Shown one piece after another: positions 1 to 8,900 of a DNA stretch of 64,000 nt. Location of the stretch: the NCBI RefSeq assembly GCF_014349105.1, contig NZ_JACSJI010000011.1, forward strand, positions 1 through 64,000, given 5' to 3'. Positions within the stretch are counted from its first letter, which is position 1, and every line of letters begins with the position of its first letter. The notes under the pieces are model-generated. The model worked only from the letters and a program-made list of their open reading frames with translations, was not told where the DNA came from and searched no databases. The DNA is from Caulobacter sp. 17J80-11 (GTDB taxonomy: Bacteria > Pseudomonadota > Alphaproteobacteria > Caulobacterales > Caulobacteraceae). The position numbers and the translations under genes are program-made.

Positions 1-272
1 GCCGCGACCAGCCGCGCGAGGCCCGCGACCCGCTGGCGGTGATCGAGCCGAAAGGCGCGCCCGCGCCGGCCGGCGAACCGGCCCCGGCCCTGGCCGCGCG
101 CGAAGACGACCACCTGCCGGCCTTCCTGCGCCAGCCGACCCCGGCGCCGGCTCCGGCCGCGGAAGAGACCGCGGAGAAGCGCCCGCGCGCCCGGCGCAAG
201 CGCCCGGCCAGCTTCGACCAGGGCGACGGCGAGGCGCCGAAAGCGACCGCCGCCGCCGACGAAGAGGCGTAA
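1..272 (+). CDS. C-terminal tail of a basic, low-complexity protein (possibly DUF4167 family), partial
   Basis: The reading frame is already open at the left edge (first full codon at base 3), so only the last 89 or so residues are present. They are rich in Ala, Pro, Glu and Arg, contain the short motif LPAFLRQ, a basic stretch (RPRARRKRP) and an acidic Asp/Glu end. A Pro/Ala-rich tail with LPAFL followed by Arg/Lys runs is what I recall for alphaproteobacterial DUF4167 proteins, whose conserved domain would lie upstream of this window. That family call is inference from a disordered tail and could be wrong. The gene is followed closely by a strong Rho-independent terminator, so it ends its transcription unit. 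Confidence 0.5.
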   Translation, partial: RDQPREARDPLAVIEPKGAPAPAGEPAPALAAREDDHLPAFLRQPTPAPAPAAEETAEKRPRARRKRPASFDQGDGEAPKATAAADEEA

Positions 273-280
273 GACCAGAC

Positions 281-311
281 AAGGGCCCGGCCGCAAGGTC
301 GGGCCCTTTTT
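281..311 (+). terminator. Rho-independent terminator
   Basis: A 12-bp stem (AAGGGCCCGGCC pairing with GGTCGGGCCCTT, one G-T pair) with a GCAA tetraloop is followed by a run of T. It lies 9 bases after the stop of the upstream partial gene. Confidence 0.9.
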
Positions 312-327
312 CTTTGGGGGGCTGGCT

Positions 328-723
328 GTGAACCCGATCGACGGCTCGTGCCACTGCGGCGCGGTGCGCTTTCGCCTGAGCGCGGAGATCGCCGAACTCA
401 CCACCTGCGACTGCTCGCTGTGCGTGAAGAAGAACGCCCTGATGGCCAAGGTCCCCGAGGCGGCCCTGGAGATCACGGCCGGCGCCGACAACCTCGGCCT
501 CTACGAGTGGAACACCCGCCGCGCCAAGCACCACTTCTGCCGCACCTGCGGGATCTACGTCTTCCACCGCAAGCGCGCCGCCCCCGACTGGTTCGGCGTC
601 AACGTGTTCTGCCTGGACGGCTTCGATCCGGGCACGGTCCCGGTGCGCGCCACCGAGGGCGCGAACATGACGGTGGTCGACCCGAACCCGCGGCCCGAGT
701 GGCCGGGCCCGCGCGAGGGATGA
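328..723 (+). CDS. GFA family (glutathione-dependent formaldehyde-activating enzyme-like) zinc protein
   Basis: The 131-residue protein carries the cysteine pattern of the GFA fold: CHCG near residue 9, CDCSLC near residue 27 and CRTCG near residue 72, which together bind zinc. Length and motifs match the family well. Members related to Gfa were proposed to condense glutathione with formaldehyde, but most family members of this size have no tested function, so a role in aldehyde handling is only suggested. The start is a GTG at 328, directly downstream of the upstream gene's terminator. The gene appears monocistronic: the next gene starts 110 bases later. Confidence 0.85.
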   Translation: MNPIDGSCHCGAVRFRLSAEIAELTTCDCSLCVKKNALMAKVPEAALEITAGADNLGLYEWNTRRAKHHFCRTCGIYVFHRKRAAPDWFGVNVFCLDGFDPGTVPVRATEGANMTVVDPNPRPEWPGPREG

Positions 724-833
724 GGGGCGGGCGGCGGGCGGCTCTTCCCTGAGCCACGCCTCTGACGGTGGACCGCCCTCATGCGGCCATCGTCCGGCGC
801 GAACCTGCCGCAAGGCAGACGAGTTGATCGGCC

Positions 834-2051
834 ATGCGCAGGGCCGTGTCCTCAGGCGAGCGCGGGGGCGCGCTCGGTCAGTCCTCCACCGGCCCCGACG
901 GGCGTCGCCGCGCCTGCCTGGTGGACACCACCATGCTCTACGCCCCGGAGAGCGGCGGCGTGCGGCGCTACCTGACCGCCAAGCGGGCCTGGATGGCCCG
1001 CAACCGCCCGCAGGTGCGCCACAGCCTGGTGCTGCCCGGCCGGCGCGACGCCGACGACGGGCAGGGCCTGCGCTCGATCTACACCGCGCCGCTGCCGTTC
1101 GGGCGGGGCTATCGCTGGCCGATGAGCAAGACGGCCTGGACGGCGCGCCTGGTCCGCCAGGACCCGACCCTGATCGAGGCGGAGGACCCCTACACCCCGG
1201 GCCTGGCCGCGCTGGAGGCGGGCGAAGCCTTGCGCGTGCCGGTGATCGGCTTCTGCCACACCGACCTGCCGGCCCTGGCGGCGACGCGGCTCGGCAAGTG
1301 GAGCCAGGAGATGGTGCGCAAGCGCTGGGCCGGCGCCTACGGCCGCTTCGACGCGGTGGTGGCGCCCAGCCGCTACCTGGCCGCGCGGCTGCAGGAGGCC
1401 GGGGTGCGCCGGGTCGAGGCGGTGCCGCTGGGCGTGGACCTGGAGACCTTCTCGCCGGCGCGGGCCGACCGGGCGCGGGTGCGCGCGGCGCTGGGCCTTC
1501 AGCCGCACGAACGCTTGCTTGTGTTCGCCGGCCGGCCGGCGGCCGAGAAGCGGGTGCCGGTCATGGTCGAGGCCGTGGCCCGGCTGGGCTCGGGCTGGCG
1601 GCTGCTGCTGATCGGGGCCGGGGCCGGCCTGCCCGCGGCCGAAGGCGTGATCCGCCTGCCGTTCCAGCGCGACTCCGCCGCCCTGGCCCGGCTGCTGGCC
1701 AGCTGCGACGCCCTGGTGCACGCCAATCCGGCCGAGGCGCTGGGCTTGGTCGTGCTGGAGGCCATGGCCTGCGGCCTGCCGGTGGTGGGCGTCGCCGGGG
1801 GCGGCGTGGCCGAGACCATCGTCCCCGAGGTGGGCCAGCTGGCCGCCGGTTCGGGGGCGGCCGACCTGGCCGAGGCGATCGCGGCCCTGTTCGAGCGCGA
1901 CGTGGCGGCGGTCGGCCAACAGGCGCGGGCGCACGTGGCCGAGCGCTACAGCTGGGACCGCGCCTTCGACCAGCTGAGCGCCGTTTATGCGGGCCTGACC
2001 GGCGACAGCGCCTTCGCCGCGAAGGACGTCCACGGGGCGCCGGCGCCGTGA
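834..2051 (+). CDS. GT4-type (GT-B fold) glycosyltransferase family 1 protein
   Basis: A 405-residue cytosolic enzyme with the features of retaining GT-B glycosyltransferases: an N-terminal acceptor domain with a Gly-rich loop (SGGVRRY, about residue 40), a C-terminal nucleotide-sugar domain with AGRPAAEKR near residue 233, and the E-x7-E motif EALGLVVLE near residue 303. It transfers a sugar from an NDP-donor to an unknown acceptor. The first 27 residues look poorly conserved and the ribosome site before the ATG is weak, so the true start could be slightly downstream. Its stop overlaps the GTG start of the PIG-L gene (GTGA), which in turn overlaps a flippase-like gene, so the three are translationally coupled and probably act on one glycolipid or glycoconjugate. 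Confidence 0.85.
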   Translation: MRRAVSSGERGGALGQSSTGPDGRRRACLVDTTMLYAPESGGVRRYLTAKRAWMARNRPQVRHSLVLPGRRDADDGQGLRSIYTAPLPFGRGYRWPMSKTAWTARLVRQDPTLIEAEDPYTPGLAALEAGEALRVPVIGFCHTDLPALAATRLGKWSQEMVRKRWAGAYGRFDAVVAPSRYLAARLQEAGVRRVEAVPLGVDLETFSPARADRARVRAALGLQPHERLLVFAGRPAAEKRVPVMVEAVARLGSGWRLLLIGAGAGLPAAEGVIRLPFQRDSAALARLLASCDALVHANPAEALGLVVLEAMACGLPVVGVAGGGVAETIVPEVGQLAAGSGAADLAEAIAALFERDVAAVGQQARAHVAERYSWDRAFDQLSAVYAGLTGDSAFAAKDVHGAPAP

Positions 2052-2797
2052 GCGTCGTCTACGTCCTGGCCCATTTCGACGACGAGTACTGCGCCCTGCC
2101 GCTGCTGCTGGCGCGCCACCGGCAGGGGCGGCGCCAGCGGCTGCTGTTCGTGGCCGATTATCCCAGCGAGCGGGTCGGCCGCGCGCGGTTCGAGGAGACC
2201 CGCGCCCTGCTGCGCTGGCTGGGCCTGGCGGACGACGCGGCCGTCCACGTCGGCGCGGGCTCCGGCGTGCGGGACGGGACGGTGCACCGCGGCCTGCCCG
2301 ACGCCTGGCGGGCGCTGCGCGACGCGCTGGACGGCGAGGCGCCGGAGGAAATCGTGACCCCGGCCTGGGAGGGCGGGCACGCGGATCACGACATGTGCGC
2401 CCTGCTGGCGGTGGCGCTGCAGCAGTCCCTGCCTGGGCGCCCGCTCGTGCGTCAGTTCGGCCTGTACAACGGCGCGGGCCTGCCCGGGCCGGTGTTCCGC
2501 GCCTGCACCCCGCTACGGCAGAACGGGCCGGCGGCCGTCGTGCCGATGACCTCCGCCGACTGGGCGCAATACGCCGCGGCCGTGCGCTTCTATCCCTCGC
2601 AGGCCCACGTCTGGTCGACCCTGTGGCCGGCCATGTTCGCGCGGTTCGCCGGGCACGGCTTCCGCTGGCAGGCGCTGGAGCCCCGGCGGGTGCGGGAGCG
2701 GCCGCATCCGGGGCCGCTGCTCTACGAACGAACCGGCCGGGCGTCCTACGGCGAGGTGCGGGCCTGCGCCGACGCCTTCCTGCGTGACCTGCGGTGA
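2048..2797 (+). CDS. PIG-L family (LmbE-like) de-N-acetylase
   Basis: A 249-residue protein starting at a GTG that overlaps the preceding stop. The N-terminus holds the zinc motif as H9-F10-D11-D12-E13 (the family consensus is AHPDDE) and the third ligand region as H-A-D-H near residues 111-114. PIG-L/MshB/LmbE enzymes remove N-acetyl groups from GlcNAc-containing substrates. Pairing of a glycosyltransferase with a PIG-L deacetylase is the logic of mycothiol synthesis (MshA/MshB) and of GPI-anchor synthesis (PIG-A/PIG-L), so a GlcNAc transfer followed by deacetylation is a reasonable inference here. The actual acceptor cannot be read from the sequence. Confidence 0.85.
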   Translation: MSVVYVLAHFDDEYCALPLLLARHRQGRRQRLLFVADYPSERVGRARFEETRALLRWLGLADDAAVHVGAGSGVRDGTVHRGLPDAWRALRDALDGEAPEEIVTPAWEGGHADHDMCALLAVALQQSLPGRPLVRQFGLYNGAGLPGPVFRACTPLRQNGPAAVVPMTSADWAQYAAAVRFYPSQAHVWSTLWPAMFARFAGHGFRWQALEPRRVRERPHPGPLLYERTGRASYGEVRACADAFLRDLR

Positions 2798-3773
2798 AGG
2801 GGCTGCGTCGCCTGCGCCGCCCGGCGCTCTTGCTGGCCTGCGCCGGCCTGCTGATCGGCGCGGGCGTGGTGGGCTGGATCGGCGCGGGCCAGGTGTGGGC
2901 GTCGCTGTCGGAGATCGGCCTGCCGGGTTTCCTGCTTCTGTGCGTCGCCACCTGGGCCTACCAGCTGGTCCTGGCCGGTGCGTGGGCCGGACTGACGCCC
3001 GGCGGCGAGCGGCGCTTCTTCTTGTTCTACTGGGCGCGGCTCGTGCGCGACGCGGTCAACCAGAGCCTGCCGCTGACCCCGCTGGGCGGGGTCGCCGCGG
3101 GCGCGCGGGTGCTGGCCGTGCACGGCGTGCCGGCCACGCGGGCGACGGCGGCGGCGGCGGTCGACGCCTCGGTCGAGCTGTTCGCCCAGATCGCCTTTTC
3201 CGGCATAGGCGCGGTGCTGGCGCTGGAGATGCTGGCCGGCGCGGCCGAGGCCGACGGGGTGGGGACCATGTTCGCCCTGGCGCTCGGCATCCTGGCCGCG
3301 GCGGCGGTGGCGGTGGCGGCCGGGCCGAGGCTGGGCCTGCGCGCCATCGAGCGGTTCGGCGCCCGCCTGCATCCGGCCGCGGCGGTCGGGGCGGCGGCGC
3401 TGAAGGCGGAGATCGACGCGCTGTACCGCCGCCGGCCGGCGGTGATGCTGTGCTTCACCCTGCACCTGGCCTCGTGGTTCCTGGGCGCGGCCTGGTCGAT
3501 GCTGGCCCTGCACATGCTGGGCGCGGCGGTGGATTTCCGAGTGGTGGTGGCGCTGGAGGCGCTGATCTGCGCCTCCAAGGTGGCCGCCTTCGTCATCCCG
3601 TACGGCTTCGGCGTGCAGGAGGGGGCCTACGCCGTGCTGGCCCCGCTGTTCGGCGTGGCGGCCCGGACCGGGGTGGCGCTGTCCCTGCTCAGGCGCGCGC
3701 GCGATCTGGCTCTGGGCCTGCCGATCGTGGCCCTGTGGCAGGCCGGCGAAGCGCGCCGGCTGCAGCGGCAGAC

Positions 3774-3777
<4 letters not shown>
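2794..3777 (+). CDS. Flippase-like integral membrane protein (UPF0104 / LPG-synthase transmembrane / HpnL type)
   Basis: A 327-residue polytopic membrane protein, with about eight hydrophobic segments and a start GTG overlapping the previous stop. The pattern (LPLTPLGGV near residue 92, the late motif YGFGVQEGAY near residue 270) is that of the lysylphosphatidylglycerol-synthase transmembrane/UPF0104 superfamily, which includes HpnL of hopanoid loci and AglD-like proteins. The MprF-type cytosolic aminoacyl-transferase domain is absent, so it is not a lysyl-PG synthase. With the coupled glycosyltransferase and deacetylase it is best seen as a candidate transporter or flippase for the glycolipid they make. 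It ends convergently with the DUF808 gene, overlapping it by 4 bases. Confidence 0.8.
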
Positions 3778-4712
<935 letters not shown>

Positions 4713-4823
4713 GGAATCCTCGGGATGCGTGGGCGGCGCCGCCGCCGTGAACGGGGGCGCATGCATGCACCGGGAAGCCGAACGGGACAAGCCGTCACGC
4801 TTGGCGCAGCTGCGCGGTCGACG

Positions 4824-5186
4824 TCAGGAATTCTGAACCAGTCTCAGCAGGGTCCCGTTCGGGTCTATGAGCGCGCCGACCGTTCCGCCCCACGCTTCGC
4901 GCGTCGGCCGGTGCGCGCGCGGCCAGCCGACGGTCGCCTCCGGCACGCCGGCCGCGAGGATCTGCTCGAACAGGGCCTGCACGTCGTCGACCCTCAGGCA
5001 GCAGCTGAACGAGCTCGTCGCCGGATCCAGGTCTGGGTGCGGAAAGAACTCCAGCGTCAGCTCGCCCCGCTTCAGAATCAGCCAGCCCGCGTCGCGCCAG
5101 GTCTCGACGAAACCGAGCTTCTGGAAAAAGGCCGAGGTTTCCTGCTGATCGCGCCAGGGCAGGTTGGGTGTCGCCGTGTCCGCCAT
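4824..5186 (-). CDS. VOC family protein (bleomycin-resistance/glyoxalase-like)
   Basis: A 120-residue single-domain protein with the vicinal-oxygen-chelate pattern: FFQKLGF near residue 20, LTLEFF near residue 43, and the C-terminal strand DPNGTLLRLVQ. Layout and the lack of clear metal ligands resemble bleomycin-binding (BLMA/Sh ble-like) proteins, which bind the drug as dimers, rather than true glyoxalase I. Whether it confers any resistance is unknown. It precedes a string of minus-strand DUF1801/AHSA1/ArsR genes but has a 76-base gap from them. Confidence 0.8.
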   Translation of the reverse strand: MADTATPNLPWRDQQETSAFFQKLGFVETWRDAGWLILKRGELTLEFFPHPDLDPATSSFSCCLRVDDVQALFEQILAAGVPEATVGWPRAHRPTREAWGGTVGALIDPNGTLLRLVQNS

Positions 5187-5262
5187 CGCCCTTCGCCCCT
5201 CAGGTCCCGCCAGCGGCTTTTGTGAAGGGCGAAGCCGCGGCGCACAATGTCCGCGACGTCGG

Positions 5263-5709
5263 TCAGGCCCCCGGCGCGAGGAAACCGGGCAGGGCGGTCG
5301 CCTGGCGGATCCAGTCGGCCAGCTGCGCCTCGTCGAGCGGGTCGTGCTCGCGGATGTCGAGATAGCGCGTGTCCGGGGTCTTGCTGGTCCCGGGCGGAAG
5401 CGGCTGAAGCGAGGCTCCGCGGAAGAAGGCCAGCTTGAGATAGTCCTTGAAGGCGTGGACGCTGAGAAACCAGCCCATCCCCTCGACCCCGTAGAAAGGC
5501 GAGTTCCACTTCACCGCCTTCTTCACGTCCGGCACGGTGCTCACGATCAGGGCGTCGAGGCGTTCGCCCAGCCCGCGCTTCCAGCCGGGCAGGGCGGCGA
5601 TCCAGGCCTGCACCGGGGCGTCCCCGTCGCCCTTGGCGATCTGCGGATTGCCGCCGGAGAGCAGGCGGACCTTTGCAGCTTCCGGCGTCGCCCCGGCGTC
5701 TCGCTTCAT
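5263..5709 (-). CDS. DUF1801 domain-containing protein
   Basis: A 148-residue protein with the DUF1801 pattern: a central segment VPDVKKAVKWNSPFYG, then FLSVHAFKDYLKLAFFRGASL and a C-terminal HDPLDEAQLADWIRQA helix. Family members are small soluble proteins of unknown biochemical role, structurally of the YdhG type. It starts 7 bases after the stop of another DUF1801 gene and appears to be the last gene of a four-gene unit controlled by the ArsR regulator. Confidence 0.8.
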   Translation of the reverse strand: MKRDAGATPEAAKVRLLSGGNPQIAKGDGDAPVQAWIAALPGWKRGLGERLDALIVSTVPDVKKAVKWNSPFYGVEGMGWFLSVHAFKDYLKLAFFRGASLQPLPPGTSKTPDTRYLDIREHDPLDEAQLADWIRQATALPGFLAPGA

Positions 5710-5716
5710 CCCGCCC

Positions 5717-6115
5717 TCAGCGCTTCGCCTTGGCCGCGTTCAGCTCGGCGGCGGCGCGGACCAGGGCCTTGAAGGCGGCCTCGTCGATCGGCTCGCCCTG
5801 GCGGAAGTCGATGGCGCGGCGGGTGTTGCCCTCCAGGCTGGAATTGAACAGGCCCGCGGGGTCGGGCAGGGACGCGCCCTTGGCGAAGGTGGTCTTCACC
5901 ACCTCCTTGTAGGTCTCGCCGGTGCAGAGGATGCCGCCGTGCGACCAGACCGGCGTGCCGCGCCACTTCCACTCTTCGGCGACGTCGGGAACGGCGTCCT
6001 GGATCAGGGCGCGCAGGCGAGCGAGCGTCTCGCCGCGCCAGTCGCTGAGCGAGGCGATCCGCTCGTCGATCAGCCGGGTCGCGTTCTCGCCCTCGGGCGT
6101 TCCGGTCGTCTTCAC
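5717..6115 (-). CDS. DUF1801 domain-containing protein
   Basis: A 132-residue paralogue-like neighbour of the downstream gene, with VPDVAEEWKWRGTPVWSHGG, KTTFAKGASLPDPAGLFN and RRAIDFRQGEPIDEAAFKALV. This is the DUF1801 arrangement seen in proteins often found beside SRPBCC/AHSA1 and ArsR genes. It starts with GTG overlapping the stop of the AHSA1 gene (GTGA), so it is translationally coupled to it. Function is unknown. Confidence 0.8.
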   Translation of the reverse strand: MKTTGTPEGENATRLIDERIASLSDWRGETLARLRALIQDAVPDVAEEWKWRGTPVWSHGGILCTGETYKEVVKTTFAKGASLPDPAGLFNSSLEGNTRRAIDFRQGEPIDEAAFKALVRAAAELNAAKAKR

Positions 6116-6531
6116 GCCGCGGTCTCCTCATCGGCCAGCACCTGCTCGAGGTTGGCGAAGAACTTCCGCCAGCCGTAGCCCGCGCCCTGGTAGGCCTGCT
6201 CCTGGTCGGCCCGGAAGCCGGACTGTTCCATGCGCAGATGGGTTCCCGCGCCGGCCGGGGACAAGGTCCAGGTGACCACGCTCTCCAGCCCGTACGCCGC
6301 CCAGGTGTAGGACAGGGTGCGGTTCGGCTCGATCTCCAGCACCTCGCAGTCGACCGAGCCCCAGTCGGCACGGAAGTCGAAGCGGCGGCCCACCACCGGC
6401 TCGAAGTCGGTCTTCATCAGCCAGGCCTCGATCAGGTGCGGCTGGGTCAGGGCGCGCCAGACCTTCTCGGGCGGATGGGCGAGGTCGCGTTCGAGGACGA
6501 CGGAGCGGGTTTCGGTCGCGGCGGCGGTCAT
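6112..6531 (-). CDS. SRPBCC / AHSA1-like (Activator of Hsp90 ATPase homologue) protein
   Basis: A 139-residue protein with the AHSA1 pattern: VVLERDLAHPPEKVWRALTQP at the N-terminus (split here: VVLERDLAHPPEK then VWRALTQP), a middle FRADWGSVDCEVLEIEPN strand pair and the C-terminal GWRKFFANLEQVL helix. SRPBCC proteins bind hydrophobic ligands in a helix-grip fold; small bacterial AHSA1 proteins paired with an ArsR repressor are common and mostly uncharacterised. The start ATG overlaps the ArsR stop (ATGA), showing coupling. Confidence 0.88.
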   Translation of the reverse strand: MTAAATETRSVVLERDLAHPPEKVWRALTQPHLIEAWLMKTDFEPVVGRRFDFRADWGSVDCEVLEIEPNRTLSYTWAAYGLESVVTWTLSPAGAGTHLRMEQSGFRADQEQAYQGAGYGWRKFFANLEQVLADEETAA

Positions 6532-6860
6532 TGGTCCATCCTGTTCAGCAGGTCTTCGAGGTCGTCGAGCCGGCCGCGCCAGAAGCCGGCCATCTGGCGG
6601 GTCCAGTCGGCGAGCGGGGCCAGGGCGTCGGGGCGGGCGCTGTAGTGGGTCTGGCGGCCCTCGTGGCGGTCGCTGACCAGGCCGGCCTGCTTCAGCACGC
6701 CGAGGTGCTTGGAGACAGCCGGCTGGGAGACTCCGGCCTGAGCCGTCAAGGCGCCTACGGTCTGTTCGCCCTCGCGGCACAGCCGTTCGAACAGCGCCCG
6801 CCGGGTCGGGTCGGCGAGGGTTCGGAAGAGGGCGTCCTGGGCGTCCGGCATTTGAAACAT
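6528..6860 (-). CDS. ArsR/SmtB family transcriptional regulator
   Basis: A 110-residue winged-helix protein: FRTLADPTRRALFERL is the N-terminal helix pair, VSQPAVSKHLGVLKQAGLV the recognition helix and wing, followed by RQTHYSARPDAL. There are no metal-binding cysteines (no CxC box), so it belongs to the SdpR-like subgroup that partners AHSA1 genes. It heads a coupled operon with AHSA1 and two DUF1801 genes. An inverted repeat sits directly on its start codon, consistent with autorepression. No good ribosome site precedes the ATG at 6860; the internal ATG at 6851 or leaderless translation are alternatives. Confidence 0.9.
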   Translation of the reverse strand: MFQMPDAQDALFRTLADPTRRALFERLCREGEQTVGALTAQAGVSQPAVSKHLGVLKQAGLVSDRHEGRQTHYSARPDALAPLADWTRQMAGFWRGRLDDLEDLLNRMDQ

Positions 6861-6880
6861 ATAACTCGGTGGTTATGTGT
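6857..6880. promoter_or_regulatory. Probable ArsR operator (inverted repeat)
   Basis: The inverted repeat ACATATAAC-N6-GTTATGTGT matches at 8 of 9 positions, and a further ATAAC half-site lies at 6887. It overlaps the start codon of the minus-strand ArsR gene and lies in the 147-base gap shared with the divergent alcohol dehydrogenase gene. ATAAC/GTTAT dyads are typical of SdpR-like ArsR autoregulation, so binding by the neighbouring ArsR protein is a reasonable inference. Confidence 0.65.
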
Positions 6881-7007
6881 GAATCCATAACTGAGGGGAT
6901 ATGGATCGGTCAAGCGAAACTGAAGCGGCCCGCCGCGACCGGGAGAACCGAAACCGGCCGACGCGTGTTCGATCAAAGGCGCCTGACCGTCGCCCTGGAG
7001 CTTCTCC

Positions 7008-8054
7008 TTGAAAACCATCGGCTACGCGGCGTCGGCCGCCGGCGCGCCGCTCGCGCCCTTCCACTTCGAGCGCCGGACCCTGCGCCCGAACGACGTGGCC
7101 ATCGACATCCTCTACTGCGGGATCTGCCACTCGGACCTGCACATGGCCCGCAACGACTGGGGCATGTCGGCCTATCCGCTGGTGCCCGGCCACGAGATCG
7201 TCGGGCGGGTGAGCGCGGTCGGCCCGCAGGTCGCCCGCTTCAAGGAAGGCGACCGGGTGGCGGTCGGCTGCATGGTCGACAGCTGCCAGCGCTGCGACCA
7301 GTGCCGCAAGGGCGAGGAGCAGCTGTGCCGCGAAGGCATGACCCTGACCTACGCCAGCCCCGACCGGATCACCGGCGAGCTGACCCAGGGCGGCTATTCC
7401 AAGCACGTCGTGGTGCGCGAGGAGTTCGTCCTGAAGGTGCCCGACAGCCTGGACATCTCGCGCGCCGCGCCGCTGCTGTGCGCCGGCATCACCACCTATT
7501 CGCCGCTGCGCATGTGGAATGTCGGGCCGGGCAGCCGGGTGGGCGTGATCGGCCTGGGCGGGCTGGGCCATATGGCCGTCAAGCTGGCCGCGGGCATGGG
7601 CGCGCATGTGACCGTGCTCAGCCGCAGCCACGCCAAGGAGGCCGACGCCCTGGCGCTGGGGGCCGACGCCCTGCTGGTCTCCACCGACGAGGAGGCGATG
7701 GCCGAGGCCGCGTCGAGCCTGGACCTGATCATCGACACCGTGCCGGTGAAACACGCGCTGGATCCGTACCTGCCGCTGCTCGACGTCGACGGCACCCTGG
7801 TGATCGTCGGCCAGATCGGCCCGATCGAGGCCCCCTCGACCGTGCCGCTGATGTTCGGCCGCCGCCGGATCGCCGGCTCCCCGATCGGCGGGATCCGGGA
7901 GACCCAGGAGCTGCTCGACTTCTGCGGCCGCCGCGACATCCTGCCGGACGTCGAGACCATCCGCATGGACCAGGTCAACGAGGCGTTCGAGCGGCTGGAA
8001 AAGGCCGACGTGCGCTACCGCTTCGTGATCGACATGGGGTCGCTGCCCGGCTGA
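7008..8054 (+). CDS. Zinc-dependent NAD(P) alcohol dehydrogenase (cinnamyl-alcohol/YahK-type MDR)
   Basis: A 348-residue medium-chain dehydrogenase. The catalytic zinc site is seen in CGICHSDLH (Cys near 38) and GHEIVG (His near 63); the structural zinc cysteines are CQRCDQCRKGEEQLC near 95-109; the Rossmann motif is GLGGLGH near residue 183. The residues after the third beta strand (LSRSHAKE) favour NADP. This is the pattern of the YahK/CAD group, which reduces a wide range of aldehydes. The start is TTG at 7008, supported by GGAG seven bases upstream and by the family's N-terminus. Confidence 0.9.
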   Translation: MKTIGYAASAAGAPLAPFHFERRTLRPNDVAIDILYCGICHSDLHMARNDWGMSAYPLVPGHEIVGRVSAVGPQVARFKEGDRVAVGCMVDSCQRCDQCRKGEEQLCREGMTLTYASPDRITGELTQGGYSKHVVVREEFVLKVPDSLDISRAAPLLCAGITTYSPLRMWNVGPGSRVGVIGLGGLGHMAVKLAAGMGAHVTVLSRSHAKEADALALGADALLVSTDEEAMAEAASSLDLIIDTVPVKHALDPYLPLLDVDGTLVIVGQIGPIEAPSTVPLMFGRRRIAGSPIGGIRETQELLDFCGRRDILPDVETIRMDQVNEAFERLEKADVRYRFVIDMGSLPG

Positions 8055-8059
8055 GGCGG

Positions 8060-8090
8060 CTGACTGAGGTTTGGCCGCCGGGTTTATAAT
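8060..8090 (+). promoter_or_regulatory. Probable sigma-70-type promoter of the pal-like gene
   Basis: A perfect TATAAT at 8085-8090 lies about 60 bases before the lipoprotein start codon. The matching -35 (CTGACT or TGACTG around 8060-8066) is weak. In this GC-rich DNA the TATAAT hexamer stands out. Confidence 0.5.
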
Positions 8091-8151
8091 TTCCTGATAC
8101 TTGCTCGGGCGTACGCAAGGCCGGCTCCTACACGGGACACGGAGCTCTGCA

Positions 8152-8688
8152 ATGCGAACGATGAACCTGGCGGCCGTCGCCTCGATGGTCCTTCTGGCGG
8201 CCTGCGCCACCAAGCCGAAGCCTCACCCGGGCACCGTGACCGGCGGCGAAACGCCCGCCGAGCAGGGCTACAATCCCGGCGCCGGCGGCGAATCGGTCCA
8301 GCCGGGCGCCCTGGGTTCGCTGGCCGAGCGCTTCGCTTCCGAAGCGGGCGACCGGGTCTATTTCGAGCTCGACAGCCACACCCTCGGCGAGGACGCCATG
8401 TCGGTCCTGCGCAGCCAGGCGAACTGGCTGGCGGCCCATCCGAACGTGCGGGTGATGGTCGCCGGCAACGCCGACGAGCGCGGCACGCGTGAGTACAACT
8501 TCGCCCTGGGCGCCCGTCGCGCGACCGCGGTGAAGACGCAGCTGGTCGCCTGGGGCATAGCCCCGAACCGCATCGACACCATCTCCTACGGCAAGGAACG
8601 CCCGATCGCGTCGGGCTCCGGCGAGGACTCCTGGGCGCAGAACCGCAACGCCCAGTCCGTGGTGCTGGAATTCGGCGACCGCCGCTAA
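8152..8688 (+). CDS. pal: Peptidoglycan-associated lipoprotein (Pal/OmpA-C family)
   Basis: A 178-residue lipoprotein. The signal peptide ends in LLAAC with the lipidated Cys at residue 18 (start ATG at 8152, GGAG eight bases upstream). After a short Pro/Gly linker, the OmpA-C domain follows: VYFELDSHTLGEDAM near 75, then NADERGTREYNFALGARRA near 108, and the C-terminal NRNAQSVVLEF. These are the residues by which Pal grips the meso-diaminopimelate of peptidoglycan. In most Pal proteins the first of these motifs reads GHADERGT; here His is replaced by Asn. The gene is not in a tolQRAB-pal cluster, so it may be a second Pal-type protein rather than the Tol partner. Confidence 0.85.
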   Translation: MRTMNLAAVASMVLLAACATKPKPHPGTVTGGETPAEQGYNPGAGGESVQPGALGSLAERFASEAGDRVYFELDSHTLGEDAMSVLRSQANWLAAHPNVRVMVAGNADERGTREYNFALGARRATAVKTQLVAWGIAPNRIDTISYGKERPIASGSGEDSWAQNRNAQSVVLEFGDRR

Positions 8689-8705
8689 CCCGCTGAGGCT
8701 GCGGC

Positions 8706-8900
8706 ATGTCGCCGGAAGACTGCGAACGCGAGCGCTGCCGCCGGGGCTGGACGGTCGAGGATCTGGCCGAGCGGTCGGGCCTCGTCGCCCTGACCATCCA
8801 GAAGTTCGAGGCGGGGCTGACCCAGCCTCGCCCCGGCACCTTCATCGCGCTCCGGCGCGCCTTCGCGCGCGCAGAGTTTGGAGCCCTGAGTCCGAGTTGA
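8706..8900 (+). CDS. Small XRE-type helix-turn-helix protein
   Basis: A 64-residue protein consisting almost only of a Cro/CI-type HTH: RCRRGWTVEDLAERSGL as helices 1-2 and ALTIQKFEAGLTQPRPGT as the recognition helix and turn. It starts 18 bases after the pal-like gene on the same strand and may share its transcript. Stand-alone HTH proteins of this size occur in Caulobacteraceae as putative regulators; the target is unknown. Confidence 0.7.
   Translation: MSPEDCERERCRRGWTVEDLAERSGLVALTIQKFEAGLTQPRPGTFIALRRAFARAEFGALSPS

Noticed and set aside
852..2951. Long minus-strand open frame opposite the glycosyltransferase and PIG-L genes.
   Set aside because: Extreme Arg/Pro/Ala content, no family features; the plus-strand genes have clear catalytic motifs.
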